From Melioribacteraceae bacterium (GTDB lineage: Bacteria > Bacteroidota > Ignavibacteria > Ignavibacteriales > Melioribacteraceae): a stretch of 59,224 nt of DNA. A program made the position numbers and the translations under genes. The stretch covers positions 1-59,224 of the forward strand of contig JAKIUC010000027.1 of the NCBI GenBank assembly GCA_021647785.1, given 5' to 3'. Shown here in pieces: positions 33,406 to 41,898 of this stretch; position 1 is the first letter of the stretch; each line of letters opens with the position of its first letter. Under the pieces are notes generated by a model. The model searched no databases, was not told the DNA's origin, and worked only from the letters and a program-made list of their open reading frames with translations.

Positions 33406-33435
33406 TTCCAGGCATCTAAAATGAGATTCCAGGCA
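33406..33435 (+). promoter_or_regulatory. Candidate upstream activator sites for sigma-54 promoter
   Basis: TTCCAGGCA occurs twice as a direct repeat (33406-33414, 33427-33435) with a 21-bp period, two helical turns, about 70-95 bp upstream of the sigma-54 site. This is the usual place for enhancer-binding-protein sites. Confidence 0.35.
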
Positions 33436-33501
33436 ATTCATTTAACCTCCAAACCTTATTAACATATTTTATAACAACAACTTAACAGTTGGTTCGGTCT
33501 C

Positions 33502-33517
33502 TGGCACATTGCTTGCT
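33502..33517 (+). promoter_or_regulatory. Sigma-54 (RpoN) promoter
   Basis: TGGCAC-ATTGC-TTGCT matches the -24/-12 consensus TGGCAC-N5-TTGCW exactly, with ten bases between the invariant GG and GC. It lies about 50 bp upstream of the lipoprotein gene at 33568, in the right orientation. Confidence 0.75.
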
Positions 33518-33567
33518 AATTGGTGGGCAAAGAAAAACACACAAACAACAATTAGCTGGAGGCTAAA

Positions 33568-34521
33568 ATGAAACAACTTAAATCACTAACACTCAATCTA
33601 TTACTCATCATTACATTTTTCTTATTTGCTACTGCATGTACAGAGAAGGAATCTATTGTAAATCCCACAGGAACTTCTGATTATGAACAACTAAAAAAAC
33701 TTATTGATGAAGATGAAGTAATTCAATCTTTTGAACCAAATTACAACGAAGATGAAGCAATGGATATTATTACTCCAGGATTGGCAAAAGCAATTTATCC
33801 AGTTCGTGTAGGACAAAAAATGAAACTCATTGATTTTAATGTAACATTTGATATCCAAAATGATACTGCCTATGGAAAGATTGAAAAAACCTTTGAGGGA
33901 ATTCTTTTTATTGCTGCATCGTTTGATGAATTTGTTCCGGGAGATTCTAATGTAGTTGATACTTTAATTCAAAAACAATTTACTACAACTGTTACAAGAA
34001 ATATAATTTTTGTAAAAGTAAATAATTCAATTCGTCCGGAAAGGAATTGGAGAATTTACGCAATGTCTTTAATAAATGGTGGAACTGTAACAGACAACAT
34101 TGAAATCACAAAATTGACAATAGTTTTACCGAATGGAAACGAATATGTAGTAGATGACCCTAATGAATATTACTTATCAAGAGACCCAGGCTTTCGTGAT
34201 CAATTACCAATTATTTCTCGTGGAGAGGAAGTTACAATTACTGTTGAAGTAAAAAGTGCTTATTCTGATGATGATTTTGTAACCTTAACACACGGGGCAA
34301 TTAAAGGCGGAAGAAAATATAGAGCAAAAGTACGGTTTGAATTAGTTAGTTCAGAGTTTGATGGTACCTACTATAATAAAGTATATCAAAATGTTTGGAG
34401 AGCAAACAGACACCCAGGTGCAAAACATGCAATTATAAATGCAATGCCAAAACAAGTAATCTATGATGATGAAACCATTGTAGAGACAAACGGATGGGGA
34501 ATACCATACATAGTTAAATAG
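33568..34521 (+). CDS. Lipoprotein of unknown function under a sigma-54 promoter
   Basis: 317 aa. The lipobox is LFATAC (Cys24). The mature part begins with an acidic helix (SDYEQLKKLIDEDEVIQSF) and contains a large beta-rich domain (KIEKTFEGILFIAAS, TRNIIFVKVNN, EEVTITVEVKSAYSDDDF) ending HAIINAMPKQVIYDDE. I do not recognise the family. It is likely an outer-membrane lipoprotein. The start follows AGCTGGAGGCTAAA. The gene has its own near-perfect RpoN promoter and a terminator, so it seems to be transcribed alone under signal-dependent control. Confidence 0.65.
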   Translation: MKQLKSLTLNLLLIITFFLFATACTEKESIVNPTGTSDYEQLKKLIDEDEVIQSFEPNYNEDEAMDIITPGLAKAIYPVRVGQKMKLIDFNVTFDIQNDTAYGKIEKTFEGILFIAASFDEFVPGDSNVVDTLIQKQFTTTVTRNIIFVKVNNSIRPERNWRIYAMSLINGGTVTDNIEITKLTIVLPNGNEYVVDDPNEYYLSRDPGFRDQLPIISRGEEVTITVEVKSAYSDDDFVTLTHGAIKGGRKYRAKVRFELVSSEFDGTYYNKVYQNVWRANRHPGAKHAIINAMPKQVIYDDETIVETNGWGIPYIVK

Positions 34522-34539
34522 GTTATCTCTACTTAAACA

Positions 34540-34580
34540 CACCCCGTAATTCCTTTCCTACTCAGAGGGAATTCGGGGTG
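34540..34580 (+). terminator. Terminator after the sigma-54 lipoprotein gene
   Basis: CACCCCGTAATTCC (34540-34553) pairs with GGAATTCGGGGTG (34568-34580), one bulge, followed by AT-rich sequence. Confidence 0.65.
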
Positions 34581-34587
34581 ATATTAT

Positions 34588-34684
34588 TTATACCGAAAAT
34601 GGTTTGAGTTTTTTGCAAAACCCCATTGGGGAAATTTCACTATGTGGGCATCAAAGAGAAGACCAATTCATTGTCGGTATAATT
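34588..34684. repeat. Dispersed palindromic element (TTATACCGA arms)
   Basis: Ends TTATACCGAAAAT (left) and ATTGTCGGTATAA (right, to 34683) are inverted. The right arm shares about 25 nt with the block at 3411. A CCCCATTGGGG palindrome lies in the middle. Confidence 0.55.
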
Positions 34685-34744
34685 AAATAATTTTCTTAAA
34701 TTAAATAATAAACATTGAAAAATAATTTTTAAATAGACTTGAGC

Positions 34745-35647
34745 ATGAATAAATTTTTAATCCATATTTTACTCTTAACATTTGGTCTTATAAGTTGTAA
34801 CGAGCCATTACCAACTCAGATAATAAAACCAGATATTCCAGAGGATGCTCAAGTAGATATTGAGGTGCTTTCTCCTGAACCAGATCTTTTTACATACACT
34901 AATGGTTACGATACACTTGGGTTTGTTTTTGCTTTCCCGTTAGATAGAACAATTATAAATGTTAGTGGAATAAAAAACTCATATAAAAATTCAACATCCT
35001 ATCGTACAACTGCTTTTGCAGTATTTATTGATAAGAAGCTTAGAGTTGAAAGAAAAGATGGACGATTAATTGGATATGGTTCGAGATTAGTTGGAGAAAC
35101 AAGTTTTAATAATATTCGATCAAAAGTAATTCCAAGAATTGTAAGGTATAGATGGGAGAGAAATATACTTGATACATTGTTGGGAGTTGCACATCTATTA
35201 ACATATAGACGCGGTAATAACTCACTATTTCCTTTCCCTTATGAATCAAACGTATTGTTTAAGTTGGATCCAATTATTGGCAATAATTCTGAAATAAGAA
35301 TTCCCACCCCTACAGAAATAACAGGAAAGATAAAAGCTACGGGAAGTTTAAGAAGCCGTAACCTAAAGATTGAACTTGGGTGGAACAGTGCCAAAGATGG
35401 AACAATTGAAATAGTAGTTGGTGGAATGAACCCTGCTGACCACGTCCCTTTTCCACTCTACAAAATTAAAGTTAGGGATAGTGGTAGGGTTACAGTTCCA
35501 AGAACTTTGATGGAGACATTTCCATTCGATAAATTCAAACAGATTGTGTTTTCCTTTTCACGGCAGAAGTTTGTCGGCAATCCCAGAGACTCAAAGAATA
35601 TTATTATAGCACAGAGTATCCACAATATCAAATTTGATGTACCTTAA
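34745..35647 (+). CDS. Lipoprotein of unknown function
   Basis: About 300 aa from the ATG at 34745; a TTG two codons earlier is less likely. The lipobox is FGLISC (Cys about residue 18). Mature protein: TPTEITGKIKATGSLR region followed by a beta-rich C-terminal half (GTIEIVVGGMNPADHVPF, VTVPRTLMETFPFDKF). No family was recognised. The stop overlaps the start of the next gene (barrel-transglutaminase) by 11 bp, so the two are translationally coupled and probably form an envelope complex. Confidence 0.6.
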   Translation: MNKFLIHILLLTFGLISCNEPLPTQIIKPDIPEDAQVDIEVLSPEPDLFTYTNGYDTLGFVFAFPLDRTIINVSGIKNSYKNSTSYRTTAFAVFIDKKLRVERKDGRLIGYGSRLVGETSFNNIRSKVIPRIVRYRWERNILDTLLGVAHLLTYRRGNNSLFPFPYESNVLFKLDPIIGNNSEIRIPTPTEITGKIKATGSLRSRNLKIELGWNSAKDGTIEIVVGGMNPADHVPFPLYKIKVRDSGRVTVPRTLMETFPFDKFKQIVFSFSRQKFVGNPRDSKNIIIAQSIHNIKFDVP

Positions 35648-37631
35648 AAATATTTTTAAAATGCTTTTATTGCTCCAAATACTAACGGTCTCCAATTACT
35701 CTCAACAATCGTTAGATATTTATGGAGGTTTCTCAAAATTGCTGAAACCCAAATTTAGGTTAAATAGTTTTGAAGGTAATGCTATGAATTTTAACAGAAC
35801 AATAGATTGGGAATTCGGATTTTCTTCTGCTTCCATTATGTCTTCTCCGCAAGCCAATAATATTCAACTGGCTTCTATCGGAAAACGAATGGGTTCACAT
35901 TATATTTATGCAAGATATACTCCGGGTTTTCAAAAATCATTTTCCCTTAACACAGATACCCTTGTAACAATAAGCGATTCGGTTAATGTGTTAAATGCTC
36001 TTTTAAATTATTCTGAAATATTTGGAGTTGGATATTCGTTCCAGTTTTCTAATAGTTTTTCTGTTGGTGCAACTTTTAGATATTTTGAAGAGAGCTATGC
36101 GGAAGATAATGTTTATTTCTACTTTAGCGATTCTATAAATTCTATAGTTACTATAACTGACTTGTGGGAAAAAACCCATTGGCGTGGAGATGTTGGTTTA
36201 ACATACCAACCGTTTGAAAATCTTTTACTTTCACTCTCCTCAGTGAACTTATTTATTTTGAATCAAAAGGGTGAATTTAATGAAAACAACGACTTAGAAC
36301 TTAAGACAAAGAAAGGTGCAATTTTAGGAATAGATTATCGCCCTTTCAACAATCTATTTCTCCATGCTAATTACGAATCAACTACATCATTTATTGTTGG
36401 AAGTGATTTCAAGTTTGATATGTTTGGCGGTGATTTAGCTTTTGGGGTTTCGATATTTCACGATAAGTACCAAACCCCTTTCATTACTGGGGTTCAGCCA
36501 TCTATTAGTTTTGCTTATAAGTCACTAAATATAAATATCTCGGCAATATATTATTCAGAAAAAAGAGATCGTGTTATGAATGTTCAAAATCTTCTTTCAG
36601 ATGGAATTCATAATATTACTAATAATCAGTTTAGTTATAATAAAATTGCTGCAACTATTAATTTAGCATTAAACTTTAAGCGAAAACAAAAGTTAAAACT
36701 TCTTGATGTAAATATTCTTAATCCTATTTATCCTATACTTTCTGAAGAGTATTTGGAACATCCTTTTGCAATTGGAAAAGTTGTAAACTTATCAGATGAT
36801 GAAATTGTAATAAAACCTTCAAGCTATATATTAAACATCAACGATGATGTTGTTAGCTCCCCTTCAATATCAATAGCTCCATTAGATACCATCTCAGTTC
36901 CATTCTATACAGTAATATCAAGAGATTTTTCAAATTTAGATAAAAGGGAAATTGCCCAAGCCAATTTTTACTTAACGTCAATCTATGATGACAATGACGA
37001 TGAACGGCAAAAACCAATTCTAATTAATGGAAGAAATAGCTGGGATTCAAAAGTAAACAATCTTAGATATTTTGTTAAATATGATTATATAGGTGCTAAT
37101 AAGTATTCCAAAAAAATATTAAACAGTAACCGAGACTCGTTATCAACAATAGATGAACGGCTTACTGTTTTTTACCAAACAAAAATCATCTTCAATTATT
37201 TTATAAAAAAAATGCAATATGTTTCCGACCCGCGCTCATCTACCGAGTATGTTCAGTTCCCAACTCAAACTATTGAAGTTGCGGGTGGCGATTGTGATGA
37301 CCTAAGCGTTGCGTTTAGTGCGTTACTTGAGAGCATCGGAATTCAAACCGCTTTTGTTGATTATAGGTCGGAAGAAAATATAAGCCATGTAAACTTGCTG
37401 GTAAATACAAAGCTAAAGCCTGAGGAGGCTATGCTAATTACACAAAACGACAAAAAATATTTTATCCGAAAGAATGTAGTTGGAGGGGAAGAAATTTGGA
37501 TACCCATTGAGTTAACTTCTCTTACTAATTTTAAAACTGCTTGGGAAATTGCTGCACAAAAATTTAACTCAGAAGCAATTGATGGTTTGGGACTTGCTAA
37601 GGGGAGAGTTGTAATTTATGATATTTACTAA
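35637..37631 (+). CDS. Outer-membrane barrel fused to a transglutaminase-like domain
   Basis: About 664 aa. The signal peptide ends near SNYSQQ. Residues 20-330 have alternating barrel-like strands with PorV/PorQ flavour (FSSASIMSSPQANNIQLASI, FGVGYSFQFSNSFSVGATF). Residues 380-460 look like a linker Ig domain. The C-terminal 180 residues are transglutaminase-like: a catalytic Cys in GGDCDDLSVAFSALLES (about residue 552), a His in NISHVNLLVN and an acidic residue in WIPIELT (Glu rather than the usual Asp). Such domains act as peptidases or cross-linkers. The fusion of a barrel to a protease-like domain is unusual. The start overlaps the upstream lipoprotein gene. Confidence 0.65.
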   Translation: MYLKNIFKMLLLLQILTVSNYSQQSLDIYGGFSKLLKPKFRLNSFEGNAMNFNRTIDWEFGFSSASIMSSPQANNIQLASIGKRMGSHYIYARYTPGFQKSFSLNTDTLVTISDSVNVLNALLNYSEIFGVGYSFQFSNSFSVGATFRYFEESYAEDNVYFYFSDSINSIVTITDLWEKTHWRGDVGLTYQPFENLLLSLSSVNLFILNQKGEFNENNDLELKTKKGAILGIDYRPFNNLFLHANYESTTSFIVGSDFKFDMFGGDLAFGVSIFHDKYQTPFITGVQPSISFAYKSLNINISAIYYSEKRDRVMNVQNLLSDGIHNITNNQFSYNKIAATINLALNFKRKQKLKLLDVNILNPIYPILSEEYLEHPFAIGKVVNLSDDEIVIKPSSYILNINDDVVSSPSISIAPLDTISVPFYTVISRDFSNLDKREIAQANFYLTSIYDDNDDERQKPILINGRNSWDSKVNNLRYFVKYDYIGANKYSKKILNSNRDSLSTIDERLTVFYQTKIIFNYFIKKMQYVSDPRSSTEYVQFPTQTIEVAGGDCDDLSVAFSALLESIGIQTAFVDYRSEENISHVNLLVNTKLKPEEAMLITQNDKKYFIRKNVVGGEEIWIPIELTSLTNFKTAWEIAAQKFNSEAIDGLGLAKGRVVIYDIY

Positions 37632-37663
37632 ATCAACATTTTTTTTGATTTAAGGAGTTTAAA

Positions 37664-38338
37664 ATGAAACAGACAATAATATTATTATTTCTAATATCAT
37701 CAATTTTATTTGCACAAGAATTTAAGGTAAATAAAATTACAGGTACGGTGTTAGTTCAAAAAGGGATAGAAGATTCATTTGCCCTTGTAAAGACAGGGGA
37801 TATTTTAAATGGAGATGATTTAATAGTAACAGAGGAAAATTCTTTTATTCAACTTGAGAAAGAGAATAACCGATTTGTTTTAAAAGCTAATTCAGCACTG
37901 GGGTTAAACCACATTCGTAAAATTTCTGTTAACGATTTATTGTTAGCTCTTGCAATGGAAGATATTAGAAATATACCTACAAACAAGCAGAATGGAATTG
38001 AAAAAAACACGGCTGTTTATGGTGAGAATATTTCTACCAATGTAGAGAATAAAATGACTATAAATAAATTGGGAAAAATGAAAATAAATGGTGCCAAGCA
38101 ATTAGCCGAAAATGGATTTAATGAGTCGGCTATTATTGTTTCAAAAGATACATTCAGAAAATATCCATCAACAAAATCTAATTTTGATGACCGAGTCTAT
38201 TTTGCAAATCTTCTTGAAGAACTTAATCTATTAAATGAAACCTTGGATGAGTATAATTCAATTAGCAAACTGAGTCTTACAAAAACCCAGCAAACTTTTG
38301 TGCAAAATAAAATAGAAGAAATTTCAATAAAACAATGA
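37664..38338 (+). CDS. Exported FecR-like domain protein
   Basis: 224 aa. The signal peptide ends at ILFAQ. Residues 18-80 resemble a FecR domain (VNKITGTVLVQKG ... LVKTGDILNGDDLIVTEENSF). The rest is helical and could be a TPR-like segment (RVYFANLLEELNLLNETLDE). Without membrane segments or an anti-sigma partner it is more likely a periplasmic scaffold than a sigma-factor sensor. AAGGAG precedes the start. It shares a 4-bp ATGA overlap with the next gene. Confidence 0.6.
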   Translation: MKQTIILLFLISSILFAQEFKVNKITGTVLVQKGIEDSFALVKTGDILNGDDLIVTEENSFIQLEKENNRFVLKANSALGLNHIRKISVNDLLLALAMEDIRNIPTNKQNGIEKNTAVYGENISTNVENKMTINKLGKMKINGAKQLAENGFNESAIIVSKDTFRKYPSTKSNFDDRVYFANLLEELNLLNETLDEYNSISKLSLTKTQQTFVQNKIEEISIKQ

Positions 38339-39720
38339 GAAAAGTAACTTTTGCTTATATAGTTTTTTTTTTAACAATAAACATCCACTCGCAAACACCA
38401 ACGCTTCTTGGTACACATGGTGGTTCTACCCCAAATATTGCTGTCAACTTGGGAGCACAGGTTGTCCGTTACGGTTTTACTGATTATCAAATTAAAAAAG
38501 CATTTTTAAATGAAAGCGAAACTGCTACCATAAATAAAATGAAAGCATTTGATTCGTTGGGAATTGTACAAGTTGTTTATCTACGATGGCCAGAAGATAC
38601 TGTTGAAGTTATTGGAACAGATTTTGAGCGTATTCCTATTGGAGCCGACAGGGTGGAGGTTTTTCAATATCTGGAGACATTTCTAATAGCTGCGGGACCT
38701 TATCTTGATTGGATTCAAATAAACCAGGAACCGTTAGGGGCTACCAAATACGATTATATCACATATACTATTTCAGAGGTTATACAATGGTGGATAGCAG
38801 TAGCACAGTTTGTTAGAGACAAGCAAGTCACCCACCCTTTAGAACTTGGACATCTTAAAATTATGACTGGGGGAATTACAGGAATTAAAGGTGCAATGGG
38901 TTCCCCCAACTCCCCTATTGCAGCAAAAATTGATTCCATAATACAGTTTGGTGAAAGTTATTGTGATGCTATCGATTTACACTTACATACCTCCTCCTTA
39001 GTTGAGGGTGCAGCTGCCGTCAAATATATCAAAGACAGAACCAATCATCCACTAACTTGCACAGAGTGGAGTCAAGCTCACGCTGCTGTTGAAACAGGTT
39101 GGTTGAATAATATAAATACTGTTTGGGTTGATTCTTCCGATAAATATTTCGACCTTACAAATGCAGAAATTATGGGCTCAGCGTATGTGGTTCCTATGGA
39201 TACATTGGATTGGGTCGATTTTATTGCAGCCTCTCCATATACCCCAAATTTTATTCCAGACTTTTACAGCATATTAGATAACAACTGTTTTATTATGGCG
39301 TGTTATGCTGGCGTTTGGCAATATGGAAATCCCCGATTTGACTGGAATCAGTTGTTGGCAAGTAAAACGGTAACAACTCCTTTGTTCCCAAATAATCCTT
39401 TCTATACTGAGTATATCAATTTATCATCTCTCCTTAATAGTGGCAGCTATATTACTAATTGTAGAACAACTTCTATAGACGAAGAATTAGAAAACCATTT
39501 TGGAGAAATATATCCTAACCCTGCAAGCGATATTATTTATATTAAAACAGATGGAAAATATTATAATGCTAAAATATTCAATGTTTTGGGTGAAGAAGTT
39601 GCAGGTTTTGCAATTGAACAATCTGCTGAAATTAATATAAGTCATTTACGCAAGGGTGTATATATCATTAAAATTTGGAATAATAAAACAACCAGAACCT
39701 CTAAGTTTATAAAGCTGTAA
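38335..39720 (+). CDS. Secreted clan GH-A-like TIM-barrel protein with sorting domain
   Basis: 461 aa. The signal peptide ends at NIHSQ. The barrel shows the two clan GH-A landmarks: an acid/base in IQINQEPLG (Glu132, N-x-E-P context) and a candidate nucleophile in LTCTEWSQ (Glu244), with DLHLHTS between. The exact GH family is not recognised. The C-terminal 75 residues are a T9SS-type sorting domain (GEIYPNPASDIIYIKT ... KGVYIIKIW). It would be exported and act on a polysaccharide. It is translationally coupled to the FecR-like gene, so the two products may work together. Confidence 0.6.
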   Translation: MRKVTFAYIVFFLTINIHSQTPTLLGTHGGSTPNIAVNLGAQVVRYGFTDYQIKKAFLNESETATINKMKAFDSLGIVQVVYLRWPEDTVEVIGTDFERIPIGADRVEVFQYLETFLIAAGPYLDWIQINQEPLGATKYDYITYTISEVIQWWIAVAQFVRDKQVTHPLELGHLKIMTGGITGIKGAMGSPNSPIAAKIDSIIQFGESYCDAIDLHLHTSSLVEGAAAVKYIKDRTNHPLTCTEWSQAHAAVETGWLNNINTVWVDSSDKYFDLTNAEIMGSAYVVPMDTLDWVDFIAASPYTPNFIPDFYSILDNNCFIMACYAGVWQYGNPRFDWNQLLASKTVTTPLFPNNPFYTEYINLSSLLNSGSYITNCRTTSIDEELENHFGEIYPNPASDIIYIKTDGKYYNAKIFNVLGEEVAGFAIEQSAEINISHLRKGVYIIKIWNNKTTRTSKFIKL

Positions 39721-39728
39721 CTAAAATC

Positions 39729-39757
39729 TAAATTGTTTTCTTTATCCGAAAAACAAT
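39729..39757. repeat. Small hairpin resembling the 3411 repeat
   Basis: AAATTGTTTTC and GAAAAACAATTT form an imperfect stem; the sequence on to GTTGTGTATAT at about 39770 resembles the right part of the block at 3411-3517. It may terminate the upstream hydrolase gene. Confidence 0.4.
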
Positions 39758-39925
39758 TTGGGTTGTGTATATTTATTTAATTGCCTGATTACTAACTTTG
39801 AAAAATTTCTGAATAATTTAATCGAAGCCTTTAACAGCAAAACTACTTATTCCCTTTAAACCCTTTTGAAGTTCCACATGTCAAAGCCACAAGCATAATT
39901 AACAAAAAGTAAAGGAGTAGCACCA

Positions 39926-41041
39926 ATGAAAAATTTCTTATTTATCACTTTTAGTTTCATTTTCTTTTCAAGTATAATCTATTCGCAAACCACATATCCA
40001 AATAATGAGGATGGTGTGTTTCAAGATATGTTAACACCTCAGTACTATCTTTCAGAGGATGGAAGCCCTTTTAGAGATGAGGTTAATAGGTTTGTTTACT
40101 TCGCAAGAATGGAGCGGTTTCATCATCCACTTGAAGATTCAACAGGAGAAATGCCTCAATATTCAATACCCAGATATGGTGAGTTTGCAGCAGGAAGGGG
40201 TCCAACGCGAACCCATGAGCATCATGGAGCAATTGATATGTATGTTGGGAATAATGAAACCAAAGTAAATATGTATGCTGCTCACGATGGTTATGTTGCT
40301 GTTTACCGCAATGCCCCAAAATACAGACACTATTTATCTATCACTAAGAATGTTGAAGATAGCACAGGTGAAGTAATTGGAAAAATTGTTACACTCTATG
40401 CCCACATTGATTTAGACCTTGATTCAACCGATAACATATTGCTTAATGGACAATTTGTAAACAAAGGTGATCTTGTTTCAAAGAATTTTTATTCAGATAC
40501 AAGGGGCGGTCCACATATTCAATTTGAAATTAGATATTACCGTACCGAAAATATTGGAAACGAAACCTTTTACGGTTGGATTGGTCCTGGCGGAAGTAGT
40601 ACGCTTACTGAACCATCCGAGGGTATTTGGTCTTATGGATTTTGGAACCCCGATACAGGATATGGATTTGCAGATCCAGCCAATCATTTACCAGGTTCTG
40701 TAACTAGTATCAAAGAGGGTTTGGGGATTGAAGTGCCTACGGAGTATAAACTTTTTCAAAACTATCCAAACCCTTTTAATCCTAGCACAGTAATAAAATA
40801 CCAAATTCCGTCAAACGTGAAAGGTGAAATGTCAAACATAAAACTTATTGTTTATGATATATTAGGAAGGGAAGTTGCAACTCTTGTAAACAAAACACAA
40901 CCAGCAGGAAGTTACGAAGTAAAATTTTCCTCCACAGGCGGAGCAAGTTTCATCTCTGGCGGATTGTCAAGTGGTGTTTATTTCTATCGATTAACCGCAA
41001 ATGATTTTGTTGAAACCAAAAAATTAATATTACTCGAATAA
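39926..41041 (+). CDS. Secreted M23-like (LytM) peptidase with T9SS sorting domain and altered zinc site
   Basis: 371 aa. The signal peptide ends at IIYSQ. The LytM core contains H-x3-D in EHHGAIDMY (His100, Asp104), VTLYAHID (His160) and GGPHIQFEI (His197). In active M23 enzymes the last motif is HxH and its second His binds zinc; here it is Gln199. The C-terminal 100 residues are a sorting domain (QNYPNPFNPSTVIKY ... SGVYFYRLTAN) with two short insertions (NVKGEMSN, TGGASFISGG). It would cut or bind peptidoglycan-like cross-bridges outside the cell; the missing ligand makes activity doubtful. AAAGGAG lies upstream. Confidence 0.75.
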   Translation: MKNFLFITFSFIFFSSIIYSQTTYPNNEDGVFQDMLTPQYYLSEDGSPFRDEVNRFVYFARMERFHHPLEDSTGEMPQYSIPRYGEFAAGRGPTRTHEHHGAIDMYVGNNETKVNMYAAHDGYVAVYRNAPKYRHYLSITKNVEDSTGEVIGKIVTLYAHIDLDLDSTDNILLNGQFVNKGDLVSKNFYSDTRGGPHIQFEIRYYRTENIGNETFYGWIGPGGSSTLTEPSEGIWSYGFWNPDTGYGFADPANHLPGSVTSIKEGLGIEVPTEYKLFQNYPNPFNPSTVIKYQIPSNVKGEMSNIKLIVYDILGREVATLVNKTQPAGSYEVKFSSTGGASFISGGLSSGVYFYRLTANDFVETKKLILLE

Positions 41042-41265
41042 GGAAATACTTCCTAAACGTAAACAGTTTGCTGTTAATCGGTGTTTTGGCTAAGGCAGTC
41101 GCCGTTGAAAATATACCTTACTTTATGCTCTTAAATTTTTATTTAAAAATAGTTTTACCAACTAAATTTACTCTTACAATACAACAACCGAACATACGCA
41201 ATAAAAAAACGAAAGCATCCAGATTAACAGTTTAACAACGGTTTGAGCTATAGTTATTTATATTA

Positions 41266-41898
41266 TTAATTAAAATTAAGCCAAAAATGACTCAACTCTA
41301 TTGAGGTTTTATTCATATTTCTTTTATGCTTTGATTTTAATTTTGCAATTTTATGAGTTTCAAGCATTTCTAAATGTTCTTTTTTATCTGAAATCCAAGA
41401 ATTCACTTTTTTGCGCCAGAACTCAAAACCTTTTGTTTCAACGTAGCCAATCATAGCTGAGTAATTCAAATCAACACCATGTTTGTTTTCTTTAAAACGT
41501 TGAATTCCTCCTGTTCTTCCCGATACATATTGCTTGCTTTTTGTCGTATCATATAATCGTTTACATTCTATATCAAAAAAGTGTTCTGCCTTTTGGTCAT
41601 AAATGTAAATACCTGTTTGGTCTGACTTTACTTCTTTGATCCCAAAATCAGGTTTGCTTTTATTTTTATATCGATATTCGGGAATGAATTGAAATGCAAA
41701 ATTACGTGAATAAATATCAAGAAAACTGAATAGAGCTTCGTTTAAATCCCATTCATCATCTTCTTTAATTTTTTGGAAAATTTCAGGAAATTTAGGCAAA
41801 TACTCTTCCAAAAAATTCAATAGTGAAACAATTTTACCCTTTGCAGAAAAATCACTTTCAACCGACCGCTTTTTATTTATCGCAATATCTGAATACAT
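41266..41898 (-). CDS. PD-(D/E)XK nuclease-like subunit of a restriction-modification unit
   Basis: 210 aa, cytoplasmic. The centre shows a PD-(D/E)XK pattern: SKPDFGIKEVK (Asp84), then FFDIECKRLYD with E-x-K at 111-113, followed by GGIQRFKENKHG with a basic helix. The N-terminal helix bundle may bind the partner. It starts immediately at the stop of the methyltransferase gene (TAA-ATG), so the two are one operon. It probably provides or completes DNA cleavage. An alternative is an auxiliary protein of a defence system without cleavage activity. Confidence 0.6.
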   Translation of the reverse strand: MYSDIAINKKRSVESDFSAKGKIVSLLNFLEEYLPKFPEIFQKIKEDDEWDLNEALFSFLDIYSRNFAFQFIPEYRYKNKSKPDFGIKEVKSDQTGIYIYDQKAEHFFDIECKRLYDTTKSKQYVSGRTGGIQRFKENKHGVDLNYSAMIGYVETKGFEFWRKKVNSWISDKKEHLEMLETHKIAKLKSKHKRNMNKTSIELSHFWLNFN

